A stretch of DNA of 64,000 nt from NCBI GenBank assembly GCA_963682055.1, contig OY821747.1:15860258-15924257 (forward strand), given 5' to 3'. Below the pieces are notes generated by a model, which was not told the DNA's origin, searched no databases, and saw only the letters and a program-made list of their open reading frames with translations. Each line of letters begins with the position of its first letter. The first letter of the stretch is position 1. Shown here piece after piece: positions 22,971-34,514 of the stretch. The translations under genes and the position numbers were made by a program. This stretch comes from Primula veris (lineage: Eukaryota; Streptophyta; Magnoliopsida; Ericales; Primulaceae).

Positions 22971-23518
22971 GAGGAGCATAACCTAGTTTTTTTGGGTCAT
23001 TGGATAAAAAACAATCACATCCAATGTTAAACAAAAATTATGAAAATATTAGTACGTAGGATTGACTACATACACTCTTCGTTAATACGAGTGGTTAAAA
23101 AAAATCTTAATGCAATATGATACGTTATTTTAGAGTAATACTATCGTAAACCTGATAAAGGTGTGTCATCCATTAAAAATTCAACACATATTAATGAACC
23201 CAAAATAATTACTATTCTAAAATTAATTTAAAATTAAAACTAAAATATTATATTGGTTGACACACTAAATTATAGTGGCACAGTATAAAGAAAAAATAAA
23301 AATCAAATTTATCAAGCGTATCGAAAAAATATCAGATGCATTTCAAATACGTTACGTAAAAAATAAAAATTAAATTTATCAATTGTACCGAAAAAGTATC
23401 GGATATGTAATCGTGCCAACTCTTTTTCTACTTACATTTTCTTCATAGTTTTTTTTTATCATTAGATTATATTGTTTTTTATCCAATTACTAATAAAAAA
23501 ACTAGAATATGCTACCTA
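22971..23518. mobile_element. Inverted-repeat element with ~50-70 bp arms
   Basis: The left end GAGGAGCATAACCTAGTTTT and the inverse of the right end, AGGTAGCATATTCTAGTTTT, pair; both continue into ATTGGATAAAAAACAAT. The interior is AT-rich and non-coding and contains two related segments with TATCAAGCG/CAATTGTACCGAAAAA. Target duplication not found. Confidence 0.5.
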
Positions 23519-25877
23519 TAATTAAAAAAATAGTCCAGTAAAAATGAATACGTAAAATCTTGTGTTTGGGAATTTATGAATAGAAGAGATACCGAAAGAA
23601 AGCTTGATTATCACAGTCTAGCATACCACGTTTAAAATTAGCCGGCTTTGTCAAATAGTTGTGTGAAATATTTAAGTAGATCCTATATCTAATTTCACAC
23701 TTATTTTATTTAGTTTCTAGAGTTTCTACTAAGAACACCACCTATAAAATCTTGTATTTGTGAATTTATGAATAGTAGAGAGAATCTTTAATTTTGTCTT
23801 TAATTTTCGTTTCATTTCTGCATTACGGTTTTTGTTTATCTTTGTACCTTTGAGTCTCTCATACATATAGAATATTGTGTCATTGTTTTTTTTTTTTGAA
23901 ATGTTGTGTCATTGCTTGTTAGCTCTGATTTGTGTTTTGTTGGGTATGAATCTTAGTTGATACGTAACTACCCTGGAACGTGTTATTTATAACGTTTGAG
24001 GGCCTTGCAGGAGCACGAGCCTAGTAATAGTATTTATAATGTAAGATGCCCAAGTTATCGTCCAAAAAACCGCATGGTTGGCTAAATTTATTATTTTCCT
24101 AGGCGTTTACTATTTTTAATACGATAAAAACTAAGGAGGAGAGCGTCAGTAGTTGGGTTGTAAATACAGTGGCTCGATTCCTTAAGTTAAAACACTTAAA
24201 TAAAAGTTTAATAATGATTACTAAATGATATTTTTCAGTAATATCAACCCAAATAAATGAACATGCGGTGTTAAAACGAATAATAACTAATTTAGGTGCG
24301 TTATTAACGTGATTTAACTAGTTTGCATGCAAGAGATAACGAGATTAGTGCTAATATGATGTAAACACAAGTAAATATGCATAAAAACAGTAGAGATACT
24401 AAAAACAAAACTTGTATTGAAAGAATTGATAAAGATCTTACAACACGAATTCGATAAAACGGAGAATCCGTGCACAAACCCCTTATTTTTGCGTTTTTTT
24501 TTTTCTCATCTCACTCTAACTTGATATTTCTTAAGAAAAAAAAAAGTTGCTGTAAAAGTGATGAAAAACGTTGTTTGCAAAATAGAAAAGTGTGCTTTCA
24601 TAAAACCTAAAATTTAACTAATCAGTCGTAACCTGACCGGTAACAGTGACCGATCAGGCCTGGCCGGTAATGGTGACCGGTCAGGTCTGCTTCCATAATG
24701 TTATTCATGTTTATCCTCATTAGTCTCCGTTTTGGTCAACCTTGCTCTTCTCTTGAGGCTACTTAGTCTTCTTATTTCTTTACATTTGATCATTCAATTG
24801 GTTTTCTTGCGTACTTGTCTTATTTTTGTAATAATTTCATGCATTTTTCTAAAAAAATTATAGAAATGCGGAAATAAACCAGGAAAAAACATAAAACACT
24901 AAATATGGCATAAATAGGCTGAAATAGCAATGAAATTATACTAATTAACATCGTATTAACCAATAAAAATTACCATTTCGAGGTCTAATCATACCCTCCA
25001 AACTAGCTCAATTCTTGTCCCGAACGTTGGAAGCGATAAAAGATAAGGATGAATTCGTAAGTTTTTTTCTTTTAAGTACGAAAAAGTTTTGGTGCACTAA
25101 CTAGGTTAAAACTAAATACGATAAAAATAAAAATAAGCCACTGTCGTAGAAAACACGATTGCATTTAATTAGCGTATGCAACAAGCCGTTAAACATTTAA
25201 AGTGTAAAAAGACGAATTTTGTCTTGTTAGTGTTTACTATAACGACGCCCACAAAATAATTACGTTTTAAATCTACCAAATAAGTTCTCCACTCTTACGA
25301 GATCACACGGATGCAACTAGATGAAAAATATTTATATTCATATTAAAATATGTAGACCTCTAAAGATACCTAAGTTTTGTCACTAAAAATGCCCATTGTC
25401 ACAAAATAGATTGATTTAATATTGTACAATGGCTTATGATTAGTGTATATCGTTAGGCCAAAATTCGACAGTTTATCAAGAAAAACACCTTGTAATTTAT
25501 CATTTTTGCTAAATTTAACTATATATATAAAGAGAAAAGCTTATACGATATAAAAGTATTAGATATATTATCGCATAATCTCCATGTTAGTGTACTCACA
25601 ATGTCATCTCTCATCTCTCATTTTTTATTTTTCAATTATTATTATTTTTTATTTTTAAGTTTTAAGCCTTTGGCTTATTTTTCTCATTTATTCAACTACA
25701 CCGCTCCTCCTCAGGCATTTTACCCATTTATTCTTCCGGAATTTTTCCATTTGTCTTATCATGACTACAATGATACTTATATCCCCTCCTATTTACTTGT
25801 CTTTCGACATCGCTGGAAAGGTATTCAACCATCTCAATACATAAGCACGAATGTGACAGTACAAAGTATAGAATTAA
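23519..25877. other. Gene-free stretch with probable retrotransposon remnant
   Basis: No open frame with recognisable coding. 23990-25100 has wording often seen in non-coding parts of plant LTR elements (AAGTTATCGTCC, CCCTCCAAACTAGCTCAATT), but no LTR boundaries were found. Two segments (22918 and 23730) share AAGAACACCACCTATAAAAT. 24632-24685 holds a small palindromic tandem. The frame at 25601-25894 is low-complexity and not believed. Confidence 0.35.
24632..24685. repeat. Two tandem palindromic units with GACCGGT
   Basis: Two ~27-bp units, CCTGACCGGTAACAGTGACC and CTGGCCGGTAATGGTGACCG, each continuing into a CAGG end, are each partly self-complementary (CCTGACCGGT ... ACCGGTCAGG). It stands out as GC-rich in AT-rich DNA and resembles in style the palindromic array at 58958-59155. 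Confidence 0.7.
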
Positions 25878-26130
25878 AGATAATTTATGTGTAGTATATT
25901 CAACTATCAACACATTTCGATTTAGAATACAGAACTATCACTTTTTTCAATTAGTCTACTGAACTAATTTTTTTTTCCTAATTAGTATATTGTTGTTCAT
26001 TTTAATTATTAAAGTACCAAAATACCCTCATCAAAGTTGTGTTAGTTTCAGTTTAGTGTACTATGCTTTCATTTTTTTTCACTTTTGTATACAATGATTC
26101 TTTATGCTTATAAATTATTTTAGAAAACGA
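25878..26130. repeat. Left arm of a long-range inverted repeat
   Basis: About 250 bp starting ATAATTTATGTGTAGTATAT match, inverted, 31395-31646 over almost the whole length, with scattered substitutions. Both copies have the same outer end. They are either two MITE copies or the termini of one 5.8-kb element. Confidence 0.7.
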
Positions 26131-27079
26131 CTCAATAATTTAAATTAACATTCAAATATGAGTAGTGGTTAGTTTATAACTTAGAGTAGACTAAAGAATT
26201 AAACCTAATACCATATCATCAATTATTGACATAGAATAATTAATCGTAGTTTAAAACTAGTCATAAATTTTGATAGTACACCATGAATTTAGTTTTTTGT
26301 ATCGTTTAAGAAAAATTATTGTATATGAAATTATAAGCGTTAAATATTTTAATGGTATACCAATTAAACATGTTCATAAATTTGAATAATATACAATTTT
26401 TTTTATGTACATCATGGTTGCTATTTGATAAAGAAATAATTTAGAGTATGTAGATTTTAAGTTTTAATGTTAGTATTGAATTAGATGAGAGATGTGGAAT
26501 ATGAAGATACATTCGTAGGTTGAAAATTGGAAAAAATATTCAATAAGCCGTACTTTTCAAATTTAATCCCAAAAAGTCATACATAAGACGAGTCTTTCCA
26601 AATAGCCCTAGAAATCTAATTTATCTAATTTTGTCTCTCGCGAACTCTTATCTATCTATGCGAACGATTCTCTCTCTCTTTCTCTTTCTCTCCGCCCTTG
26701 CACCTCACCGGAGTTCATGCACCTCGTCGGATCTTCATCCCTTCACCAAAGATCAGTCCCTCCACCGGAGCCCCACCACCCCCAGCAGATCTTTGCTCCT
26801 CCACCAAAAATCTGCCATTGGTTTAAAAAAACAACTCACTAGTGGTAGTGGTGGTTCTTTGATTATCAGTTTGATGTGTATGCGTATATACATGTGTATG
26901 TATATTTTAAATTTTTATACATGTGTGTATAAAACCATATTGTTTAGATTTGTGAAATATTTAAGCAAGTTTTTATTTTTAATTCAGGGAGACATGTCGT
27001 TTGGGTAATAATTATTCTGATAATTGGATTTCGTATGTATATATCTTCGTATTTTTGTAGTTTCTAATAGTCTTATGAG
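26131..27079. other. Gene-free stretch
   Basis: AT-rich; the plus-strand frame at 26631-27008 begins in a CTCT-rich block and shows no domain, so I do not call it a gene. No repeat boundary was found. Confidence 0.35.
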
Positions 27080-29290
27080 TTGTGAAATTATTGATTCAAG
27101 CATTTTTTTTATGCATATTTTATACACTTTTATCGACTCATATACACTTTTTATGCACTTTCTATTGACCCGTATGATTTTTTGATTTTTTATTGATTTT
27201 ATTTATTTATTTCGGATTTTTTGATTTTTTTTTTTTTTTTTGATTTTTTTTTCACCTTTTTATGCATCTGTATGCAATTTTATTGACCTTTTATGCATTT
27301 TTTACACACTCGTATGCACTTTTATTGACCTTTTATGCACTCATATCCACTTTATTGTACCTTTTTATACACTTTTTATACACATGTATGTAATTTTATT
27401 GACCTTTTATGCAATTTTTATGCACTTTTATACACATTTTATACACTCATATGCAATTTTTATGCACCGTATGCAATTTTTATACACCTGTATACACCAT
27501 TTATTCACCTTTTATACACTTTTATTTACTCGTATGTACTTTTTATGCACTTTCTATTGACTCGTATGATTTTTGAATTTTTTTATGCAATTTTTATGCA
27601 CCCGTATATAGTTTTATTGACCTTTTATGCACATTTTATGCACCATATGTACTTTTTTTGACATTTTATGCAACTTTCATTCACCCGTATCCACTTTTAT
27701 GCACATTTTATCTAGTTTGTATGCAATTTTATTAACTTTTTATGTACTCGCATGCACTTTTATTAACCTTTTATGCACTCATATACACTTTTTATGCACT
27801 CGTATGCACTTTTTATTGACCCGTATATAATTTTATACACCTTTTATGCCCTTTTTATACACCTTTATGCATTTTTTTTATACACATTTATCATTTATGC
27901 ACTTTATATGCACGTTTTATTTATATTTTATGTGTTGGCCCTTGCGGCTAAAACGAGGGGGGTAAATAAGCTTTTAGGTATTTTTTACGGAATTAAAATT
28001 CTAAGCGCAAGTAACAACACAACTAGCTTGATATCTACTTGCGATAATAAGTATGCGAAGATAAACGATAAATAAGTGTAAGCATGCGCATAATCATAAA
28101 TAGATAAGTTGCAGAAAGTAAAGAGTAAGGGAAGAAATTGACACCACGATATATAGAGTTTCGGAAAACCCGCATAGTACTCTCATCGGTATTCACGCTA
28201 CCGAATATTTCACTATAATCTTCTTCCCAAGATTACAAATTCTACCGAGCTAATCAATCGATTTGCTCACCCTCTACCCGATGTTCGTACTCTTGATACA
28301 AGTGCAAACGAACACGTTTATAAGTCAACGACTCCCACTCAATCTATGAGTAACCAAGTGTTTAATCTAGAATTTTTAACCAACACTTTGGCTTAAAAAC
28401 TTCTACCCAAACACTTACTCACAAATGAGCTTATAATTTGCTCTTTACAAATTTATCAAAAATAAAACAACACTCACAATTTGATTGTTTCTAAATAAGT
28501 TAATTTGTGAGATTTGAGGATGTTTGATCTTGATTTGAGCTTGTATCGCTTTCTTCTCAATTCTCCTCTTTTTGAGTTTTTTCTCAACAATTATGATTTT
28601 AAGTGTTTGTAATTGAGTGAGATTAAGTGAGTTATAGTGGTTGATGATTTATATGTTTAGGAGATGGATTTGAGGTTTTTGTAGACCAAAAAAGTCTGTT
28701 GAATCTCTTTATGACTGTTGGGAGTGGTTGGATAGAGTGAAAGTGACTTTATTTAAGCTGTTGAATTTCGATATGTCGAACTCCATTTTTTGACATGTTG
28801 GAAAATCTGGAGAGCTCACTGCCCAACTTTTGCATTTTTCAACATGTATTTCGACCTGTTGGAAATTTTTCGACGTGTCTAAAAATATGTTAATTCGGTT
28901 TCTTGAAACTTTTGTATCTTTTTAGTTCGGACTCCAAAATGAGTTCCGTTTGAGCCATTAACTTCAATATTGAATGATCTATCATTTTAAAGCCTGAAAT
29001 ATACATTTTCTATTTTTGGAAAAAATCAAGCATTATATCATTGAATTGTAAAATCATGAAATTATAATTACATTTATAATCAAAATCAATTATTAAACCC
29101 ATGATTCAACATTATGCACTTTTATTGTATTTTTTATCCTTTTTTATGTACTTTTATGCACCTTTATGCATCTTCTATGCAATTTATGAGCACTTTTTAT
29201 CCATCTTTTATGCATTTTTTATGCACTTTTGATGACTCGTATGCATTTTTTTATTGACTCGTATGTACTTTTTAAATTTTGATTTTTTTC
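27080..29290. repeat. TTTTATGCAC minisatellite, interrupted by a solo LTR
   Basis: Variants of the ~17-20-bp unit TTTTTATGCACTTTTATGCA run from about 27080 to 27932 and resume at 29112-29290 after a solo LTR. Alternate units read TATTGACCTTTTATGCAC or CACTCGTATGCACTTT. Long plus-strand open frames across it are products of the repetition. Confidence 0.85.
27933..29111 (+). mobile_element. Solo LTR, family B, copy 1
   Basis: Starts TGTTGGCCCTTGCGGC and ends ATGATTCAACA, with 5-bp inverted ends TGTTG/CAACA and a perfect 5-bp target duplication TTATG (27928-27932, 29112-29116). 1179 bp, no coding. It is homologous to the interrupted LTR at 49778-59388. The plus orientation is arbitrary, taken from TG to CA and matching that copy. 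It lies within the TTTTATGCAC array. Confidence 0.9.
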
Positions 29291-29543
29291 CAAATTTTCT
29301 TGTTTTTTCTTGTATTTTTTTTTAAACATTTTTTGTGTATTTTTTTTGTGAAAAAACTATTTTTTTTAAGTAAGCTAATTTTTTTGTTAAAAAAGTAAGT
29401 TTATTTTTATGCATTTTTCCTAATTTTGTTATTTTTTTTTATTTTGAAAATATTGTTAATTTTTTCATATTTTTTTTTTAGATTTTTAGAGAGAAAGAAA
29501 TTATAATTTCTAGGTTAGAATAATGGTAATTTTATAATGGATA

Positions 29544-30439
29544 AATTAACAAAACATACTACTTTTGAAACTAAATTAATAAAAACATAACCAAAAATTT
29601 CTAATTAACAAAAACATACTCAAAAGTTCATAACCTAATTTGTATATTTCATACCCTTATTCCAAAAGTTGATACCCTTATTTCAAAAGTTCATACACTA
29701 ATTTGTATTTTTCATACCCTTATTCCAAAAGTTCATACCCTTATTTCAAAAATTCATATCATAATTTGTATTTTTCATATAATTATTCCAAAAGTGTATA
29801 CTCTTATTTCAAAAATTTATATCATGATTCGTAGAGTTCACATTTATTTTCAAAGTTCATACTCAAATTTACATAATTAATATACATAATTTTCAACTAC
29901 ATACCTTTAATTCACGTAATTCATACACTTATTTTTCAACATTATACACTAATTAACAAATTCAACTCTTACCCGCCTTCCGATCTCGAACCATCACGTC
30001 GCCGTCGTGGGTCTCTCTTTCGACTACCGCATCTCCGTCGACATCAAACTCTAGTTTTCGACCTCGTTGTACATACTCGCCGTCATTCCAATAGATGTGT
30101 CCATCTCAATCTCCATGGAAGAGAGAGATCGGATAGAAAGAGAGCATAAGAAAAATATCAAAAAAATAGAGGGGGATGATGAGAGAGATCGGAAAGAGAG
30201 ATGAAGGATGAAAGATCGGAGAGAGTGAAAATGAGGAGGCGAGAGATCGAAGGAAGAGGAAATGATGAGAGATAGATTAGAAAGAAGGTAAGAGCATGAG
30301 AGAGAGTAAAGAGATTGCGAGAGATAAATAATCTTTTTTGTTTTTTTATTAATTATTAATTGAATGTGTGTTTTTGATAATTTAACTTTTAGTGTATATT
30401 TTTGTTAATATTACAGGATATAGTATGTTTATTTTAATT
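29544..30439. mobile_element. Dispersed ~900-bp element, copy 2 (inverted relative to copy 1)
   Basis: Matches 14507-15409 in reverse orientation: AATTAACAAAACATA at the left, tandem TTCATACCCTTATTCCAAAAG units (29630-29860), the GC-richer block with CATCACGTCGCCGTCG, the purine-rich block (30115-30330) and the end TATGTTTATTTTAATT. Confidence 0.6.
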
Positions 30440-30745
30440 ACCCCTTTTATAATTTAGTTGAATTTTAAAACGAGAGAGTGAAAATGATCGGAGAGAGTGA
30501 AAATGAGGAGGCGAGAGATCGAAGGAAGAGGAAATGATGAGAGATAGATTAGAAAGAAGGTAAGAGGATGAGAGAGAGTAAAGAGATTGCGAGAGATAAA
30601 TAATCTTTTTTGTTTTTTTATTAATTATTAATTGAATGTATGTTTTTGATAATTTAACTTTTTAGTGTATATTTTTGTTAATATTACAGGATATAGTATG
30701 TTTATTTTAATTACCCCTTTTATAATTTAGTTGAATTTTAAAATA
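30214..30745. repeat. Tandem duplication of ~271 bp at the end of the dispersed element
   Basis: The segment starting GATCGGAGAGAGTGAAAATG at about 30214 is repeated at 30485 almost without change, including the flanking ACCCCTTTTATAATTTAGTT that lies outside the element. The duplication is thus younger than the insertion and recent. Confidence 0.9.
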
Positions 30746-31394
30746 GTGTGACTTATTGGGGATGGAAACATTGGGAGTGGTGACTTTTTGAGGATAAATT
30801 ATCAAAAATATGACTAATGGAAATTACCCCTTGAAAACTCAACCGTATAATATCATAACTTAAAACTAGTACTTGTAACTAATTAGTTATTCATAATAAT
30901 AATAATAATAATAATAATAATATATATATATATATATTATAATAAACCAACTCAAGTCAAATGAGCATGTCCAATTTAGCCATTTTTTTTCCAAAAATAC
31001 ACATATATTTTTTTACTAATTACTCAAATATCTTAATGTAATTTAAATAAATAAATATTCTCTTTTTTCACACATCAATTATCTCCCAAACAAATCATTA
31101 TATATGTATTTTTATATTACTATAACAATAAAACATTATATTTTTAGGATATTATTTTTATTATTTTCGCAAACCTTTTGAAAATATTAAATTTATTTGT
31201 GACGGATCATATTTATGCCAGTACGTGTCACACACGCAATGCATGTGCTATGGTTACTAGTATATATATATATACACACACACACATTATAATAAAAAAA
31301 AAAATATTATAATTTTTTTCTTACATGTTTTTTATTATTTTTGGTACGTTTGAAACCAATATTACCAATTTGATTATGTTTCAAAAATATGGAG
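30746..31394. other. Gene-free stretch with microsatellites
   Basis: It contains (ATA)n and (TA)n at about 30895-30935 and (TA)n(CA)n near 31260-31285. Just before the latter, ACACACGCAATGCATGTGCT followed by CTAGT resembles a Helitron 3' end, but no matching 5' end was found. Confidence 0.4.
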
Positions 31395-31646
31395 TTCATT
31401 TCTAAAATAATTAATAAGTATAAATAATCATTATATATAAAAGTGAAAAGAAAAGTATAGTATACTAAACGGAAACTAACATAAGTTTGATGAGTGTATT
31501 TTGATACTTTAATGGTTAAATTGGATAGAAATATACTAATCAATACAAAAACTTTAGTTCAGTATAATAATTATAAAAAAAATTGATACTTCAGTATACT
31601 AAATCAAAATGTGTTGATAGTTGAATATACTAAACATAAATTATCT
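31395..31646. repeat. Right arm of the long-range inverted repeat
   Basis: Inverse partner of 25878-26130, ending AACTATCAACACA... on the minus strand. The minus-strand open frame here is not a gene. Confidence 0.7.
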
Positions 31647-32644
31647 CATAGAAAAATGTTCTCTCAATCTCTGCTTACACTTGTGTGTAAGTGAAAACTT
31701 ATTGGCCATGGTGCGGATTTCTGAAACTAGTCATAATATAAGCATATGATGTATGTTGGACATGTTCTCTTAGAGAACGGTGTGTTTACGCACCTTGTCG
31801 ATCCACCTCTAACCTAATGATGGGGTTATAGGATACCTAAATAATGCACCCCTAACCTAATGTCGTATTATTATTTTTCCCGATTTTCAAATTATCGTCA
31901 CGTGTTCACGTATAAAAGCGGGTTTACTAAATAATAGACCAAAACAAATAGTTTTTTTTTCATTTTCTGTTTTTATTCATGCAATATGCTACCCATGCAA
32001 TCCTAACACAATATTTACAATTACTAACAAGATAGCTTAGAACACGTAAAATATATATAAAAGAGTAAACACGGAAAACAGAATAGTGTATAATTTTTGG
32101 AATCAATATTTTACTTCTCATTAAATGTATAATGCATACCTTTTAAGTTAAATTTCACAGGAAACAGAATAGTGTATAATCACATATACTAAAGATACTC
32201 ACAATTGTGGAATCATTTAAATTTCAAAACTTAATTTTTCAATCCATTTGGTTTGAAATATCGAAACAAAAGCATTATTAATTGAAATTTGAGTTATGTC
32301 TCCCGTCCTTATTACCTACTATATTATGAATGAAAGAAAATTATGAGATATTAAAACTATTAGTATTAATTTTCTCAACTAGTAGTTATTTTCTACAAAT
32401 AAGATAAAGAGGAATATAATATAACTACACCCAAAATATGAGGACTAATTTTGGAATTTAGTTAAATGAATAGTATTATATGACCTCCCTCCCCGGCAAT
32501 ATAGACAGCATTTTAGTCCAAGAGCAGTTCATGTACTCAACTGAGTCAATTCTCCACTACTTGTATTTTTTTTAACATTTAAGTCCCTAGCAACGCCTAA
32601 ACTTAAATTCCCCCATAAAAACAATCATATGTGTCTTTATATAA
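31647..32644. other. Gene-free AT-rich stretch
   Basis: No open frame or repeat boundary is recognised. A segment AGAATAGTGTATAAT occurs twice (32081, 32167). Confidence 0.35.
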
Positions 32645-33229
32645 CTAAGACCATCCCTACCCGCTACATTAATCATTTTCTCAAATCTAACACATTTTAT
32701 ATTTTTAATAAACCGTTTACATTTACACAAAATTCAATCTTTCTTATTAATTTCCTTATAATAATCCTACATTATTTTTTTTATTTGTTTATTATATTTT
32801 AATAATCATAACAATATTACAACCACAAAAATGTGGACTTCATGATAATTTATTACTATTATACTCTATCCGTCCCTAAACAAATATCCCCTACGAAAAT
32901 ACACGTAACTTTGACCATCAAAATTTTCATATCAAAATTAACGAAATGAAAAAATTGAAAATTTCATCATATAGTTCTAACCCTAAACTACGTGATTAAC
33001 TTTTGAAATAAATTTTTCCGACAATCTAAATATGAAAAAATTATCGATCAAAATTGTACGTATTTTCATAGGGGACATTTGTTTAGGTACGGATGGAGTA
33101 TTAATCTAGTAAATCATATGCATTTCTCGTATATGAGGTGGATTTTGTGTTTTCTTAAATTTTGGAAATTTATAGGATTCTTGATGCATGTCATTTTTTA
33201 TACCATAATCATCAAATTTTAGAAAAAAA
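32645..33229 (+). repeat. Dispersed non-coding repeat, copy 1, interrupted by a Stowaway MITE
   Basis: Apart from the MITE insert it matches 59830-60173 for about 340 bp (CATTTTCTCAAATYTAACAC, ATTACAACCACAAAAATGTG, GAATTTTGTGTTTTCT, TACCATAAT). The match ends at CAAATTTTAG, just before the Cassandra element. Confidence 0.7.
32864..33098. mobile_element. Stowaway MITE
   Basis: 235 bp with ends CTCTATCCGTCCCTAAACAA and the inverse of CTCCATCCGTACCTAAACAA, flanked by TA on both sides. The Stowaway consensus end is CTCCCTCCGTTCC with TA duplication. The paralogous repeat near 60050 shows the empty site. Confidence 0.92.
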
Positions 33230-33234
33230 TATGT

Positions 33235-33524
33235 TGTGACGACCCAGATTTCCCGAAAGGATATTCTGTGGTGCGGTGTTGTGCGTCAGTCCCACATCGC
33301 CCAGATATGAGAGTACTCGTGTGGTATATGAGCTTAAAGATCCATTTCCTATCAACAAGACATTTTAAAACCGTGCGGCACAACAGCGAGGACGGAACTC
33401 CACAGTTAAGCGTGCTTAACTTGGAGTAGTACCAGGATGGGTGACCCGCTGGGAAGTTGTGCCAAAGCGGACAATATTGTTGATACGGGCGTGGCGGTTC
33501 GGTCCGTGTGGCTGGGTCGTTACA
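33235..33524 (+). repeat. Cassandra 5' LTR
   Basis: 290 bp, TG...CA ends. It includes CCCACATCGCCCAGATATGA, then the 5S-like segment, then the R/U5-like end GTCGTTACA. Confidence 0.93.
33375..33463 (+). other. 5S-rRNA-derived segment in Cassandra 5' LTR
   Basis: Contains GTTAAGCGTGCTT and GAGTAGTACCAGGATGGGTG followed by ACC and CTGGGAAGT, matching the internal control region (box A, intermediate element, box C) of plant 5S rRNA. The flanks differ from 5S, so it is a retrotransposon promoter relic and not a 5S gene. Confidence 0.9.
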
Positions 33525-33526
33525 GA

Positions 33527-33538
33527 TGGTATCAGAGC
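33527..33538 (+). promoter_or_regulatory. Primer binding site (initiator tRNA-Met) of Cassandra
   Basis: TGGTATCAGAGC two bases after the 5' LTR is the complement of the plant initiator tRNA-Met 3' end. Confidence 0.93.
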
Positions 33539-33621
33539 CTCTATCTGCCCGAAAATATGGGGACTAGCACGTGTGTGTGAGCCCCGGAAGGGCGACGTGT
33601 CCGACGAGGACGTCGTGCCTA

Positions 33622-33635
33622 AAGGGAGGGTGATT
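33622..33635 (+). promoter_or_regulatory. Polypurine tract of Cassandra
   Basis: AAAGGGAGGGTGAT directly precedes the 3' LTR. Confidence 0.8.
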
Positions 33636-33924
33636 GTGACGACCCAGATTTCCAGGAAGAAAATTCTGTAGTGCGGTGTTGTGCGTCAGTCCCACATCGT
33701 CCAGATATGAGAGTACTCGTATGGTATATTAGCTTAAAGATCCAATTTTTATCAACAAGGTCTTTTAAAACCGTGCGGCACAACAACGAGGACGGAACTT
33801 CACAGTTAAGCGTGCTTAGCTTGGAGTAGTATCAGGATGGGTGACCCCCTGGGAAGTTGTGCCAAAGCGGACAATATTGTTGATACGGGCGTAGCGGTTC
33901 GGTCCGTGTGGCCGGATCGTTACA
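33636..33924 (+). repeat. Cassandra 3' LTR with second 5S-like segment
   Basis: 289 bp. The 5S-like segment is at 33774-33863 and keeps GTTAAGCGTGCTT and GGATGGGTGACC with a few substitutions relative to the 5' LTR. Confidence 0.93.
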
Positions 33925-33929
33925 TATGT

Positions 33930-34514
33930 TTTGATAAATAAGATACGGATGCTTTAGTGTATCCACATCAATCTCATTATTCTCATCATAATTTTATCAA
34001 CATGTTTGCAAGTTACATGTTTTTCAGTCTCTTTAAAAACATCATTTCTATTAATATTTAATTATGGTTTGTCTTATAGTATTAATGAATATATTTCTTG
34101 GAGCTATAATTAGCACATGAGTTAAATTGGGGTCATGTTGATTTTTAGTTTACAAAGACAACCATTTCTCTATTTATAAAGATATGGTGGTCATATTTGA
34201 AAATGAAGAGTTGGTGGTGAGTGAGATGCGATTGCTTTTTTAAATGTTAACTCATCAAATTATGAAGAAAAAAAAATAGGTTTTGATGAGATAGGTGTAG
34301 ATGCTTTAATAATGTAACGGTTTAGGAAGAAGTGGATGGCATTAATTATACCCATGCCCAAAATAAAATAAATTGTACCAAAACATTAGGACAAGAAGAC
34401 ATTAAGCTAGATGATATCTTATCTCCCCTTCAAGGATATACTCAAATTACATGATAATATACAATTCACGGTATTCACCCAGCCTTCAGTCTCTATTTCT
34501 GAAACATTTGCGTT
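33930..34514. other. Spacer downstream of the TBL gene
   Basis: AT-rich, no open frame. It should include the 3' UTR of the minus-strand TBL gene; no polyadenylation signal can be singled out. Confidence 0.35.

Larger units (their letters stand above)
33235..33924 (+). mobile_element. Cassandra TRIM retrotransposon, complete
   Basis: Two LTRs (33235-33524 and 33636-33924), each starting TGTGACGACCCAGATTTCC and ending CGTTACA, enclose a 111-bp interior with a primer binding site and a polypurine tract. A perfect 5-bp target duplication TATGT flanks it (33230-33234, 33925-33929). Each LTR contains a 5S-rRNA-like segment, the hallmark of Cassandra, a non-coding TRIM mobilised in trans. The LTRs differ at roughly 15-20 sites by eye, so the insertion is not very recent. 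Confidence 0.95.

Noticed and set aside
26631..27008. Small secreted protein gene (125 codons)
   Set aside because: The N-terminus looks signal-like only because of a CTCT-rich tract; no domain, no splice context, and the end runs into AT-rich repeat.
27240..28075. Cys/Phe/His-rich proteins from overlapping plus-strand frames
   Set aside because: All are translations of the TTTTATGCAC minisatellite and appear in several frames at once.
33375..33863. 5S rRNA genes
   Set aside because: Two 5S-like segments lie in LTRs with TG...CA ends, a primer binding site and a 5-bp target duplication; the outer parts of 5S rRNA are missing. They are Cassandra LTR segments.
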